DNA of 64,000 nucleotides from Bradyrhizobium cosmicum (GCF_007290395.2 NZ_CP041656.2:4712001-4776000), one strand, 5' to 3'. Shown: positions 46,974-55,115, numbered from the stretch's first letter. The notes: generated by a model from the letters alone, not told the origin. A program made the numbers and translations.

Positions 46974-47282
46974 TCAGTGATGTCCGCAGGAAACCTGCTT
47001 CGGATCGTGGAACACCAGCCCGGTCTGGGTCGGCGTATCCGCAAAATCGATGGTCACGCCATCGAGCAGCAGCCGGCTCTCCGCGGGCAGGAACAGCTTG
47101 ACGCCGTCACGTTCGACGATGGCATCGCCCGACAGGGGCGTGGCAAGCACCTTGATGTCCGCGGCGAGGCCGGAGCAACCGCCCGGACTGACGGCGAGGC
47201 GGAAGCCGCTCCCCGCGGGGCCATCCACGCGGAGCATCATGCGCATGAATTTCTGCGCCGCCGGTGTGATCGTGAAGTTCAT
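46974..47282 (-). CDS. IscA/HesB-family Fe-S carrier
   Basis: 102 residues. ITPAAQKFMRMMLR, SPGGCSGLAADI and the C-terminal VSCGHH place it in the A-type carrier family, although the usual C-terminal CGCG pair is reduced to SCGHH, where His may replace Cys. GAGGAGGA precedes the ATG. In the nifB-fdxN transcript, so likely supplies clusters for NifB or NifZ steps. The standard copy is at 52037. Confidence 0.87.
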   Translation of the reverse strand: MNFTITPAAQKFMRMMLRVDGPAGSGFRLAVSPGGCSGLAADIKVLATPLSGDAIVERDGVKLFLPAESRLLLDGVTIDFADTPTQTGLVFHDPKQVSCGHH

Positions 47283-47296
47283 GTCCTTCCTCCTCT

Positions 47297-47521
47297 TTAG
47301 GCGGGCGCCTGATAGCGCGGCAGCGACGTGTCGATGACGCAGGTGTTATCGACCGGACACACCGCCACGCATTGCGGCTCGTCGAAATGACCGAGGCATT
47401 CGGTGCACTTTTTTGGATCAATCACGAACGTCCCGCCCTTCTCGCGGATCGCGACGTTCGGACATTCCGGCTCGCAGGCCGAACAGCTCGTGCACTGCGA
47501 GGAGATGATCTTGAATGGCAT
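47297..47521 (-). CDS. fdxN: 2[4Fe-4S] ferredoxin, FdxN/FrxA type
   Basis: 74 residues. [16 protein letters not shown] and [19 protein letters not shown] carry two [4Fe-4S] motifs with the nif-type insertion between Cys in the second. It is directly downstream of nifB, as frxA is in Bradyrhizobium, and supplies electrons to nitrogenase or to NifB. GGAGGA precedes the ATG. Confidence 0.93.
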   Translation of the reverse strand: MPFKIISSQCTSCSACEPECPNVAIREKGGTFVIDPKKCTECLGHFDEPQCVAVCPVDNTCVIDTSLPRYQAPA

Positions 47522-47535
47522 CGCTTCCTCCGGGG

Positions 47536-49092
47536 TCAGGCGGCCGAAATCAGCGCGCCCTGGCGGATCGCAGCGTCGCCGCGCTCCACATGCTCGATCT
47601 CGCCGCTATTCACCTTGTCGAGATAGGCCCTGAACCAGGCGATAGCCGACTTCTCGATGAACTCGTGGGCAAATTGATCGACCGGCTCAATGCCGGCCTT
47701 GATCAGATCGCCCTTCGGGCAGCCGCCGATCTTGGCCACGAACACCGCATGACAGTCATTGATGGCGCGGATGATGGTCTCGAGGCTGTCCTCCTCGCCG
47801 TAACCGCCCTGGCAATAGAGATCGACACGGCGATGGCCGACGAACTTGGCGCCCGCGGTGGAGAGTTCATAGACCTGGAACTCCTTGGCATGACCGAAGT
47901 GCTCGTTGATCAGCCCGGAGCCCTTGGTCGCAACCGCGACGAGGACCTTGATGTCGCTCGAGGCACCGGCGAGTTCCGCCAGTTCTTCCTGCTTCGCGGC
48001 CACCTTGGCGACGCGCTCCTCCTCGACCTTGGCCTGGTAGGCCTTGCGGGTGTCGGAGTCGTACTTGACCTCCATCGCCATGATCTTCTCGGTGGTGAAC
48101 TCGGCGCTGCGGTCCTCTCCAAGCAGACCCACCGCATCGGCACGGCACTGGCGACAATGCCGCATCATGTTCATCTCGCCTTCGCAGGAATCCTGCAGGG
48201 CCTTCAGCTCCTGCGCACTCGGACCACGCTGGCCGTTCAGGCCGAACACAGTGCCGTGCTCGGGCGCGGAGATCAGCGGCATGATGTTGTGCAGGAAGGC
48301 GCCGCGCGATTTCACGGCCTTGTTGACCTCGACCAGGTGCTTGTCGTTGATCCCCGGGATCATGACCGAGTTGATCTTGCAGAGGATGCCGCGCTCGGTA
48401 AGCATCTCGAGGCCCTGGAGCTGGCGATCCGTCAGGATCTTGGCAGCCTCGACGCCGGTGTATCGCTTGTGCTTGTAGAAGATCCACGGATAGATCTGCG
48501 CGCCGATCTCGGGATCGACCATGTTGATCGTGATCGTGACGTGGTCGACGTTGTACTTCGCGATGGTGTCGACGTGGTCGGGCAGCATGAGGCCGTTGGT
48601 CGACAGGCAGAGCTTGATGTCGGGCGCCGTATTGTAGATAAGCTCGAAAGTCTTGAAGGTCTTTTCCGGGTTGGCCAGCGGATCGCCCGGACCGGCGATG
48701 CCGAGGACGGTCATCTGCGGGATGGTGGAGGCCACCGCCAGTACCTTCTTGGCGGCCTGCTCAGGGGTGAGTTTCTCGCTCACCACGCCCGGGCGCGATT
48801 CATTGGCGCAATCGTATTTACGATTGCAATAGTTGCACTGGATGTTGCAGGCCGGCGCGACCGCGACATGCATGCGCGCGTAGTGGTGATGCGCTTCCTC
48901 GCTGTAGCAGGGATGATTCTTCACCTTCTCCCAGATCTCGGTCGGCAGATCGCCCTGCCCTGCACTCGAGCCGCAGCTCGCCTTGCCACTGCCGCCGGTC
49001 GTGCCGCAGCCCTTGTGGTCGGCAATCGCCTGCATGATCTCGCCGACATCGGCGACGTTGCCGCTCACTTCGTGTTGCACTGAAACATCCAT
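47536..49092 (-). CDS. nifB: NifB, FeMo-co precursor (NifB-co) synthase
   Basis: 518 residues. Radical-SAM motif Cys82-Cys86-Cys89 in [17 protein letters not shown], glycine-rich [15 protein letters not shown], then a C-terminal NifX/NafY-like domain ([26 protein letters not shown]). It builds the 8Fe core with a central carbide. Starts with GGGAGA upstream; its own RpoN promoter and two NifA sites lie upstream. First gene of a minus-strand series of about 14 closely spaced genes. Confidence 0.96.
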   Translation of the reverse strand: MDVSVQHEVSGNVADVGEIMQAIADHKGCGTTGGSGKASCGSSAGQGDLPTEIWEKVKNHPCYSEEAHHHYARMHVAVAPACNIQCNYCNRKYDCANESRPGVVSEKLTPEQAAKKVLAVASTIPQMTVLGIAGPGDPLANPEKTFKTFELIYNTAPDIKLCLSTNGLMLPDHVDTIAKYNVDHVTITINMVDPEIGAQIYPWIFYKHKRYTGVEAAKILTDRQLQGLEMLTERGILCKINSVMIPGINDKHLVEVNKAVKSRGAFLHNIMPLISAPEHGTVFGLNGQRGPSAQELKALQDSCEGEMNMMRHCRQCRADAVGLLGEDRSAEFTTEKIMAMEVKYDSDTRKAYQAKVEEERVAKVAAKQEELAELAGASSDIKVLVAVATKGSGLINEHFGHAKEFQVYELSTAGAKFVGHRRVDLYCQGGYGEEDSLETIIRAINDCHAVFVAKIGGCPKGDLIKAGIEPVDQFAHEFIEKSAIAWFRAYLDKVNSGEIEHVERGDAAIRQGALISAA

Positions 49093-49175
49093 CGCCCAGT
49101 TCTCCCTGATGCCGAATGAGTTTCCCGGGGCCCGACTTCCGAGAAGCAGTCTAAGAGTGGTTCTAGAGAGGTATT

Positions 49176-49191
49176 AGCAACTCGCATGCCA
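49176..49191 (-). promoter_or_regulatory. RpoN -24/-12 promoter of the nifB operon
   Basis: Minus strand TGGCATG-CGAG-TTGCT, consensus spacing and -12 box, 84 bp before nifB. Confidence 0.85.
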
Positions 49192-49250
49192 TGGCTTCGG
49201 CCGGGCACATTCTTCTCTCGCGTCAAAGAGTTAGCGAACGATCCGGCAAA

Positions 49251-49266
49251 TGTCGGATTGCCAACA
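49251..49266. promoter_or_regulatory. NifA site 1 upstream of nifB
   Basis: TGT-CGGATTGCCA-ACA, perfect triplets, 60 bp from the -24 box. Confidence 0.78.
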
Positions 49267-49289
49267 TCGGCGCGCGTCGCGACGATGCA

Positions 49290-49305
49290 TGTTGCAAAGG
49301 TGACA
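49290..49305. promoter_or_regulatory. NifA site 2 upstream of nifB
   Basis: TGT-TGCAAAGGTG-ACA, perfect triplets but less symmetrical core, 99 bp from the -24 box. The rest of the 306-bp gap to the SIR2-like stop shows nothing further. Confidence 0.6.
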
Positions 49306-49398
49306 GCCGCAGCGACCACGACGGCGCGCGATGACGATCGACGCAAGAAGCCGCGCGAGCATTGCCCGCGCGGTCCCGTCGGATCGAGATGGATGAGA

Positions 49399-50265
49399 TC
49401 ACCCCGCGAGCACGATCTCGATCGCACGCGCGAGCGGGATCGCGAGCGGCGTCAGGCCCTGATTGACGAGGAAGCGGAGCTCGTTCTTCGATAGCGCGTC
49501 CGGCTCGACAACAGCATAGTGACTCTCGGCCGATCGCTTCGACACCTGACGCGCATAGGTGCGCAGGAGCTGGTCGTTGAACCGGCAGCCGAGGAACAGG
49601 AAGTTGCGGCCGGTGCGACGCGCCTTCACCTCGTCGGGAATTGGCGTCTGGATGTCGATCTCGGTCAGGACCTCGACATAGTCGGCGTCGGTGATCAGGA
49701 AGTTCTTCGCCGGCGCAATGCTGCCATGCGGCTTGTAGAGGACGGTGTCCCACCCCTGGGCCAGCGTGCGATCAACTTCCATTCCGGCGGGATCGTAGAA
49801 GCGGTACCAGCGGTCCTCACCAATGCCGGCCCGGGTGATACCCTGGATTTCCCCCCAATCGCTACGATCGGCGAGCGCCGTTCGCATCGCGCCGTCGTAC
49901 CAGCTGTCGACGATCAGGGGCAGGGACAGCGTCGCGAGGTGACGATGCAGCGGGGTCGGCGCGACCGGCGTGGCGAAGGCCTCCGACATCAGCGCCGTAA
50001 CGGTGGAGCGATGCTTCGTGCTTTCGATATGCTGTGCCGCGGCCCAGGCATTGCCCCTGGCCCGCCGCGGCAGTGCGACCTTGCTGCCGAGGAAGGCCGC
50101 AAGCGCTTCCGGATTCATCGGTACGCCCGGCTTGGCCAGCTCGGTGACGCCGGTCCCGAGATAAGGAATGACGCTGCCGGCGCGCAGCTTCGCAGTCACC
50201 TCGCGGAGGATGGCTTCGGCATCGGCGGGACCTGCGAAATCGATCCGCGGTACGGGTGCGTTCAT
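49399..50265 (-). CDS. SIR2-like protein in the nifS/nifT operon
   Basis: 288 residues from the ATG at 50265 with GAGGAG just upstream. RAGSVIPYLGTGVTELAKPG is a SIR2-type nucleotide loop and NFLFLGCRFNDQLLRTYARQ the second SIR2_2 motif; the zinc ribbon of true sirtuins is not seen. SIR2_2 domains often are NAD hydrolases rather than deacylases. Overlaps the nifT stop as ATGA, so co-made with NifS, NifT and NifU. A role in protein deacylation or NAD-linked control of nitrogenase is possible but unproven. Confidence 0.72.
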   Translation of the reverse strand: MNAPVPRIDFAGPADAEAILREVTAKLRAGSVIPYLGTGVTELAKPGVPMNPEALAAFLGSKVALPRRARGNAWAAAQHIESTKHRSTVTALMSEAFATPVAPTPLHRHLATLSLPLIVDSWYDGAMRTALADRSDWGEIQGITRAGIGEDRWYRFYDPAGMEVDRTLAQGWDTVLYKPHGSIAPAKNFLITDADYVEVLTEIDIQTPIPDEVKARRTGRNFLFLGCRFNDQLLRTYARQVSKRSAESHYAVVEPDALSKNELRFLVNQGLTPLAIPLARAIEIVLAG

Positions 50266-50486
50266 CGCTCCTCTCCGTCGCCGCCGCGCTTCTTGGCATT
50301 GATCGTGATCGGCAGCGTGGTGTCGCTCGCCATTTGCGGCAGGTCGAGCACCCAGCCGTTCGCGATCCTGATCCAGCCGCCCCACAACGTCTCGTGCTCG
50401 GTCTCCACGATCGGCTCTTCGAGATCCTTTTTCGGGACGTAGATCGACAGGCCGGTCTCCGGCGAGCGTCGAATCATGACTTTCAT
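50262..50486 (-). CDS. nifT: NifT/FixU
   Basis: 74 residues: MKVMIRRSPETGLSIYVPKKDLEE ... LWGGWIRIANGWVLDLP. The length and the GGWIxxANGWxLDLP core are diagnostic of NifT/FixU, a small protein of unknown biochemical role in nitrogenase biogenesis. Starts within the nifS stop codon (ATGA) and its stop overlaps the SIR2-like start. Confidence 0.92.
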   Translation of the reverse strand: MKVMIRRSPETGLSIYVPKKDLEEPIVETEHETLWGGWIRIANGWVLDLPQMASDTTLPITINAKKRGGDGEER

Positions 50487-51676
50487 AGGCTCATCTCCGC
50501 AGGAAGAGAGGTGTCGCTCGCGCGTTCCTGCGAAGGAGACAATGCTCTCAGTTTCTCTATGATGTCAGGCAGCGCCGCGAGGACGCAGTCGATCTCGTCG
50601 GCGGTGGTCTCTCGCGATAGTGAAAAGCGGATCGCCCCGCGCAGTGCCGTCGGCGGCACATTCATGGCGCGCAGCACATGCGACGGCTCCATCGATCCGG
50701 ACGCACAGGCCGACCCAAGCGAGGCGGCGATGCCGGCGCGGTTCAGATGATGAATGATGGCTTCGCCCTCGAGCCGTTCGAAGGCGATATTGGAGGTATT
50801 CGGCAGGCGGCTCCGGACATCGCCGAGCGCCACGCAATGGCCGAGCCTCAGGACACCCTGCTCCAGCCGGTCGCGGAGCGCGGCGACCTGCGTCCGCTCT
50901 GACTCGAGTTGCGCCGTTGCAAGCTGCGCCGCCTTGCCGAGTCCAACGACGCCGGGCACGTTCTCGGTCCCCGCCCGGCGGCGGCGTTCCTGCGGACCGC
51001 CGACGATCAGCGGCTTGAACTTGATGCCTTTACGCACATAGAGCGCGCCGATCCCCTTGGGTCCATGCAGCTTGTGGCCGGAGAGCGACAACATGTCGAT
51101 TTCGGTGTTTTTCAGATCGATCGGAATCCGGCCGACGGCCTGGACCGCATCGGTATGAAACAGCGCGCCGGCCGACCGCGCCATCTTGGCCAGAAATTCC
51201 ACCGGGAAGATCGTGCCGGTCTCGTTGTTGGCCCACATTACCGAGGCGACCGCCGTGCGCGGCGACAGCGCGCGCCGGAACGCCTCGATATCGAGGCGGC
51301 CCCGCGTATCGACGGGAATGAGATGGCTCCTGATACCGCGGCGGCCGAGCTCCTCGACCAGCGACAGCACGGCCGGATGCTCCACCGCCGTGGTGACGAC
51401 CTCGTCACGCCCCTCCTGCACCGCGAGCGCCGACAGGATCGCCGCGTTGTCGGATTCGGTGCCGCCCGACGTGAAGACGATCTCGTGATCGTAGGCCGCA
51501 CCGATCAACGTCTGCAGGCTCTTGCGCGCCTGCTTCAAGGCCGGGGCGACCTCGCTGCCAAACGCATGCGACGACGACGCATTCCCGAATTGCTCGGAGA
51601 AGAACGGCAACATCGCCGCGACGACGGCGGGGTCCGTGCGGGTCGTCGCATTGTTGTCGAGGTAGACTGGCCGCAC
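50483..51676 (-). CDS. nifS: NifS cysteine desulfurase
   Basis: 397 residues from the GTG at 51676 (GAGGGA 6 nt upstream): VRPVYLDNNATTRTDPAVV. PLP lysine in LSLSGHKLHGPKG, catalytic Cys in SLGSACASGSMEPSHVL, and TSGGTESDNAAILSAL confirm the family. It mobilises sulfur from cysteine for nitrogenase clusters; the nif-linked cysE supplies the cysteine. Between nifU and nifT. Confidence 0.95.
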   Translation of the reverse strand: MRPVYLDNNATTRTDPAVVAAMLPFFSEQFGNASSSHAFGSEVAPALKQARKSLQTLIGAAYDHEIVFTSGGTESDNAAILSALAVQEGRDEVVTTAVEHPAVLSLVEELGRRGIRSHLIPVDTRGRLDIEAFRRALSPRTAVASVMWANNETGTIFPVEFLAKMARSAGALFHTDAVQAVGRIPIDLKNTEIDMLSLSGHKLHGPKGIGALYVRKGIKFKPLIVGGPQERRRRAGTENVPGVVGLGKAAQLATAQLESERTQVAALRDRLEQGVLRLGHCVALGDVRSRLPNTSNIAFERLEGEAIIHHLNRAGIAASLGSACASGSMEPSHVLRAMNVPPTALRGAIRFSLSRETTADEIDCVLAALPDIIEKLRALSPSQERASDTSLPAEMSL

Positions 51677-51699
51677 GGAACGTCCCTCTCGATGTCGCC

Positions 51700-51993
51700 T
51701 CAGTGCCGGGCTTTTGCCGCTCCGGCGACCGGAATCAGGCGGACAAACTCGCCGAGACGCTCGACCAGACGGGCCTGAATTCCCTCCAGCGTCGCGCTGG
51801 CGAGTTTGCAGAACACGCAGGCGCCGGTGAGCCTGACCATGATCTTGTTGCCGTCGATCTCGAGCAATTCGCAATCGCCGCCATCGCGCTTGAGGTTGGG
51901 CCGGATCTCATCGAGTACGGCCCGGACGATGCGCTCGCGGTCCGTCGGTTCGGCGGCGGGCAGCTGCTTGAGTGGTTCGGATTCAACGAGCAT
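51700..51993 (-). CDS. nifU: NifU C-terminal-domain protein (Nfu type)
   Basis: 97 residues. RIVRAVLDEIRPNLKRDGGDCELLEIDGNKIMVRLTGACVFCKLASATLEGIQARLVERLGEFVRLIPV is a Nfu domain with the CVFC cluster-binding motif. The IscU-like and central ferredoxin domains of full NifU are absent, as in Bradyrhizobium and Rhodopseudomonas nif clusters, where a short NifU follows iscA. It carries [4Fe-4S] clusters to targets. The ribosome site is weak. Confidence 0.88.
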   Translation of the reverse strand: MLVESEPLKQLPAAEPTDRERIVRAVLDEIRPNLKRDGGDCELLEIDGNKIMVRLTGACVFCKLASATLEGIQARLVERLGEFVRLIPVAGAAKARH

Positions 51994-52036
51994 GCGTGTT
52001 CTTTCTCTGGCAGATCGTTTCGTGGGAGCAGTGGGA

Positions 52037-52357
52037 TCAGCTGAACGACTTGCCGCAGGAGCAGCTCGACTTCGCGTTCGGATTGTCGAAGGTGAAGCCC
52101 GAGCCTTCCAGCGCCACCACGAAGTCGATCGTGGTGCCGTTGAGATGCTCGTGGCTCGCATTGTCGACGAACACCTTCACGCCGCCGCGTTCGATCACGG
52201 TATCGTCGGGCTTGGCTTCTTCCGCGAGGCCCATCATGTATTTGAACCCGGCGCAGCCGCCGGTTTCGACCATGATCCGCAGGCCATTCGCCGGCTCCGC
52301 TGCGGAGGAGATCGCGGTCTTCACCGCATTCACCGCACTGTCCGTCAGATTGATCAT
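52037..52357 (-). CDS. iscA: IscA-nif, A-type Fe-S carrier
   Basis: 106 residues. MINLTDSAVNAVKTAI, METGGCAGFKYMM-like glycine loop and the C-terminal SSCSCGKSF give the full three-cysteine A-type carrier set (Cys35, Cys98, Cys100 approximately). Heads iscA-nifU-nifS-nifT-SIR2 behind an RpoN promoter. It passes clusters to NifU and the nitrogenase precursors. Confidence 0.93.
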   Translation of the reverse strand: MINLTDSAVNAVKTAISSAAEPANGLRIMVETGGCAGFKYMMGLAEEAKPDDTVIERGGVKVFVDNASHEHLNGTTIDFVVALEGSGFTFDNPNAKSSCSCGKSFS

Positions 52358-52395
52358 CGTTCGCCCTCTCTATCTGGGTCTGTTGGCATAGGGAT

Positions 52396-52411
52396 CGCAA
52401 GTCCCGTGCCA
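52396..52411 (-). promoter_or_regulatory. RpoN -24/-12 promoter of iscA-nifU-nifS-nifT
   Basis: Minus strand TGGCACG-GGAC-TTGCG, a perfect -24 box and TTGC at -12, 39 bp before iscA. Confidence 0.82.
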
Positions 52412-52474
52412 CCCGGCACGCACTTGAAAACGCTGCATTTTTCTTCTGACTTTGCCTGTTGCGTTTGCGACGCG

Positions 52475-52490
52475 TGTCGGATTTCCGACA
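52475..52490. promoter_or_regulatory. NifA site between iscA and ORF 52705
   Basis: TGT-CGGATTTCCG-ACA, perfect, 64 bp from the iscA -24 box and 121 bp from the divergent candidate promoter at 52611. Confidence 0.85.
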
Positions 52491-52610
52491 CAGGCTTTGG
52501 CGGCGCCGCAACAAACCTATCGGCGAGACCGCCCCGCTCCTCGCGCAATTCCAGCGCAAGAACTCACCAAATGCGCGATGACTTGAACTTTCGGTGCGCG
52601 CGCAGGCGGT

Positions 52611-52626
52611 CGGCAAACTCCTTGCA
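52611..52626 (+). promoter_or_regulatory. Candidate RpoN promoter of ORF 52705
   Basis: CGGCAAA-CTCC-TTGCA keeps GGCA, the GG/GC spacing and a perfect -12 box. About 80 bp before the ATG. Confidence 0.5.
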
Positions 52627-52704
52627 TAAGGTCACTCACACAACGGCAGGCGTGATTTCGCGCCGGCCGACACCGCTGCGAGCGCATTGAACGAGGAGGC
52701 TTTC

Positions 52705-53295
52705 ATGACGTCGATCGACAACACCGCCCTTGGCCGGCTGGACAAGGAGGGCCGGCTGTTGAACGCGGTGCTGAAGGGCGACACGACAAAGCCGGGCCGC
52801 TTCGGCTTTCGCGGCGATATCGCGCTGAAGTTCCAGGCCCAGGTCGCAGACGAGAAGCGCCCGCCGGACTATTCGATCGAGCAGGTGTTGACCGTGGCGC
52901 AGGAGGGAGAGGCGACGATCCCCGTGCTGGCCGGCTACCTGCATTCCTTCGCCTACCTGGCCGACCTTGCAAAGGTGCTCGACGGCGCGTTGACGCCCAA
53001 GGGCAGCTACTTCATCTTCTGCAACAACATCGACCTGCTGGCCAAATACCGCACCAGGATCGGCGATATCACCTTCCGCGTGCTGCCCTGCGACGAATCG
53101 ACCGTCTGGAAAGAGATGATGGACCTCGCTGGTGTCGACAAGAACGACATCAAGAAGCTCGATACCGCTGGCAAGCTCGATTACCTGCTCGATGTCGCAA
53201 AGGACCTCGACGGATCCTATGCCGAGATCAGCTACGAGGAAGGCCTCGCCAAGATGGAGCCGGTGAAGAATCGCAACGAGAACCGCCCGGTCTGA
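52705..53295 (+). CDS. Nif-associated protein of unknown function (196 aa)
   Basis: 196 residues from the ATG at 52705 with GAGGAGG 5 nt upstream. A compact cytosolic protein: LLNAVLKGDTTKPGRFGFRG near the start, GYLHSFAYLADLAKVLDGALTPKGSYFIFCNNIDLLAKYRT in the middle and acidic helical end DVAKDLDGSYAEISYEEGLAKME. Two cysteines, no cluster motif, no export signal. No family recognised. Divergent from iscA and sharing its NifA site. Confidence 0.75.
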   Translation: MTSIDNTALGRLDKEGRLLNAVLKGDTTKPGRFGFRGDIALKFQAQVADEKRPPDYSIEQVLTVAQEGEATIPVLAGYLHSFAYLADLAKVLDGALTPKGSYFIFCNNIDLLAKYRTRIGDITFRVLPCDESTVWKEMMDLAGVDKNDIKKLDTAGKLDYLLDVAKDLDGSYAEISYEEGLAKMEPVKNRNENRPV

Positions 53296-53306
53296 CGCCC
53301 CGCGCG

Positions 53307-53711
53307 TCAGATCTCTTCGTCGCAAGCCTCGTCTTCGTCTTCGACCAGCGTCACGCCGGTGACGCAGATGTCCCCGTCGAGCACGGCAAGCGCAATGGGG
53401 GTCAGGCTCTGGCCCTTGCACGGCCCGTCGATCCCAAGACCGGTGCCGAGCTCGAAGGTCGAGCCGTGCTTGCCGCACAGCAGCCTGGTGCCGTTCGTAT
53501 CCAGGAACTGGTTGCGCTCCCAGTCCAGGTTCACGCCGTTGTGCGGACATCTGTTGAGATAACCGAAAACCTGTCTGCCCCAGCGGACGATCACGATCGG
53601 CCAGGGCCGCGGCGCGCCGTCGTCGCCGACGATCATGAGTTGAAAGCCGATCGCCCTCTGGCTTGGAATATCGCTGAAGCGGCAGATCGCATAGGCGGTA
53701 TCCTGTTCCAT
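53307..53711 (-). CDS. Rieske [2Fe-2S] protein, nif-associated (paralogue 2)
   Basis: 134 residues. NRCPHNGVNL and LLCGKHGSTFELGTG are complete Rieske motifs; the tail GIDGPCKGQSLTPIALAVLDGDICV matches paralogue 1 at 42191. A soluble electron carrier. It faces ORF 52705 convergently. A TAGCGCG-ATTC-TTGCA box at 53753-53768 is a poor RpoN candidate for it. Confidence 0.85.
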   Translation of the reverse strand: MEQDTAYAICRFSDIPSQRAIGFQLMIVGDDGAPRPWPIVIVRWGRQVFGYLNRCPHNGVNLDWERNQFLDTNGTRLLCGKHGSTFELGTGLGIDGPCKGQSLTPIALAVLDGDICVTGVTLVEDEDEACDEEI

Positions 53712-53796
53712 GCTGTCCTCGTTTGCGAGCCCGAGCTACCTGGGCGAGACATTGCAAGAATCGCGCTACGCAAAAGTCCGTCATCCGTCGCACCCT

Positions 53797-53812
53797 TGTG
53801 CGGAAACCGACA
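53797..53812. promoter_or_regulatory. NifA site upstream of ORF 53957
   Basis: TGT-GCGGAAACCG-ACA, perfect triplets, 93 bp upstream of the -24 box at 53905. Confidence 0.75.
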
Positions 53813-53904
53813 TTCGCCTCGATCGACCCGTGCCAACTCGCAAGAAACGGGGGGCTTTTCGCCCGTTCGGCGGCCTTCGGCCGCCACGCTGCATGCCTGC
53901 CGCG

Positions 53905-53920
53905 TGGCACGAAATTTGAT
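53905..53920 (+). promoter_or_regulatory. RpoN-type promoter of ORF 53957
   Basis: TGGCACG-AAAT-TTGAT: perfect -24 box, -12 box with A in place of C. About 37 bp before the ATG. Confidence 0.6.
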
Positions 53921-53956
53921 GTTCTTCAGCCAAAGCCCTTTGGCATGGAGAATGAC

Positions 53957-54415
53957 ATGAACGTCGCGTCCGCATTTGCCGGCTGTCCGGAAGAGGAACT
54001 GAAGTCCCTGCTCGCCGGCGGCACGCTGACCGTCTACTCGGTCGCGCGGCCGATGACGGCAGATCATGCGGTCGATCGCAGTGACGTGCTCGCAACGTTC
54101 AATTTCGCCAGTCCCGCCTTCGGTCCCACGGCGGACGGGGGCGAGACCGCCACATTTGCGGCCAATCCCGTTCCCGCCAGCAGCGTTGGCACACCGGGTT
54201 TCGCCCGCGCCTGCAAGGCGGATGGCACTGTGATCGCTGACTTCTCTGCAGGGCCTGGCCCACGCGAGATCAAATTCGCGGAGGTCTCGTGCTCGCAAGG
54301 CGCGCCAGTGAGAATTACAGCCTTCACATTCATAGCCGAAGGCGGCTGGCCGGAACGGCCTGATTATTACGACGCCCATCCCCGCCCCGGCTTCGCGATG
54401 CCGACGGTTCTCTGA
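53957..54415 (+). CDS. Nif-associated protein of unknown function (152 aa)
   Basis: 152 residues from the ATG at 53957 with GGAG 6 nt upstream (a second in-frame ATG at 53945). SAFAGCPEEELKSLLAGGTLTVYSVARPMTADHAV is followed by a beta-rich segment with GFARACKADGTVIADFSAGPGPREIKFAEVSCSQGAPVRITAFTF. Three to four cysteines, no recognised motif or signal peptide. First of a two-gene transcript with a NifA site and RpoN promoter, so probably induced with nif genes. Confidence 0.72.
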   Translation: MNVASAFAGCPEEELKSLLAGGTLTVYSVARPMTADHAVDRSDVLATFNFASPAFGPTADGGETATFAANPVPASSVGTPGFARACKADGTVIADFSAGPGPREIKFAEVSCSQGAPVRITAFTFIAEGGWPERPDYYDAHPRPGFAMPTVL

Positions 54416-54443
54416 TTCACCGCACGCGAGCGAGGGCGAACAC

Positions 54444-54758
54444 ATGGCGACACTGGTGAAGACGACCCAGGACGGACGCAAGCTCGAAGTGACGGGGCTG
54501 GCGATCACGCTCGGCGGCAAGCTCGAGGCCAACGAGCTGATCGAAGTCAAGGATCACCCCTATCGGCGCGCGATCCGGAACGCTGCGCCCGAGGCCACGC
54601 ACATGGCCGGCCGCGTCCCGCTGACGCGCGAAGAAGCAGAGATCGTCCTCGCAGCGTTCAAGCGTGCCGAGGCCGACATGCTCGCAAATCCAATCGCAAT
54701 CCACGAGCGGTTTCGCATCGCCGCGATGATGAAGGCGCGTGAGCAGGGAATTGAATAG
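54444..54758 (+). CDS. Nif-associated protein of unknown function (104 aa)
   Basis: 104 residues: MATLVKTTQDGRKLEVTGLAITLGGKLEANELIEVKDHPYRRAIRNAAP ... LTREEAEIVLAAFKRAEADM. A beta-strand half followed by helices, no cysteines, no recognised family. 28 bp behind ORF 53957 and likely in its transcript; convergent with hspQ. Confidence 0.72.
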   Translation: MATLVKTTQDGRKLEVTGLAITLGGKLEANELIEVKDHPYRRAIRNAAPEATHMAGRVPLTREEAEIVLAAFKRAEADMLANPIAIHERFRIAAMMKAREQGIE

Positions 54759-54797
54759 GCCAACCCGCGTGCCTCGCCGGCCTGCTGTCCGGCACAC

Positions 54798-55115
54798 TCA
54801 GTTCATCAATCGCTTCCGCCGGCGATAGCCGCCGCCCTCATCGACTTCGAGCAACCCGCTGATCTCAGGATGGTTGACCGGCTCGCTCGATTGGTCGGGC
54901 AACAGATCCTGCTCGGCGATGCAGGCGACGTAAGGGATCTGGTCGTCCACGGCGAACATCCGATAGAACAACCCCGGTGCTCCAGGCCCCTGCATCGGGC
55001 CGACATCGGACGCCGCGGGAGACGCATCGACGTCGAAGATCACACCGCGCATTTCATAGAGGCGATGGCGGATCACCTGGCCGATATTGTATCTGGCGAT
55101 CCGGGTCTTGCTCAT
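54798..55115 (-). CDS. hspQ: HspQ/YccV-like protein
   Basis: 105 residues. YNIGQVIRHRLYEMRGVIFDVDA and GLFYRMFAVDDQIPYVACIAEQDLLPD are the HspQ (YccV, hemimethylated-DNA-binding-type) core. In E. coli HspQ is a Lon adaptor and specificity factor. Placed at the distal end of the nifHDKENX transcript after fdxB, so it may control turnover of a nitrogenase assembly protein; this is inference. A charged C-terminal tail (GGGYRRRKRLMN) is added. Confidence 0.87.
   Translation of the reverse strand: MSKTRIARYNIGQVIRHRLYEMRGVIFDVDASPAASDVGPMQGPGAPGLFYRMFAVDDQIPYVACIAEQDLLPDQSSEPVNHPEISGLLEVDEGGGYRRRKRLMN

Noticed and set aside
47515..49083. 522-codon plus-strand frame opposite nifB
   Set aside because: Shadow of nifB with repetitive Leu/Gly/Asp composition.
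52458..52473. Second NifA-like site TGT-TGCGTTTGCG-ACG next to 52475
   Set aside because: One mismatch and adjacent to a perfect site; not enough to list separately.
51735..52616. 293-codon minus-strand frame across iscA and nifU
   Set aside because: Out of frame with both real genes, whose conserved motifs and starts are clear.
53753..53768. RpoN-like box for the second Rieske gene (TAGCGCG-ATTC-TTGCA)
   Set aside because: The essential GG at -24 is AG and the NifA site is only 29 bp away, too close for normal activation; kept only as a remark.
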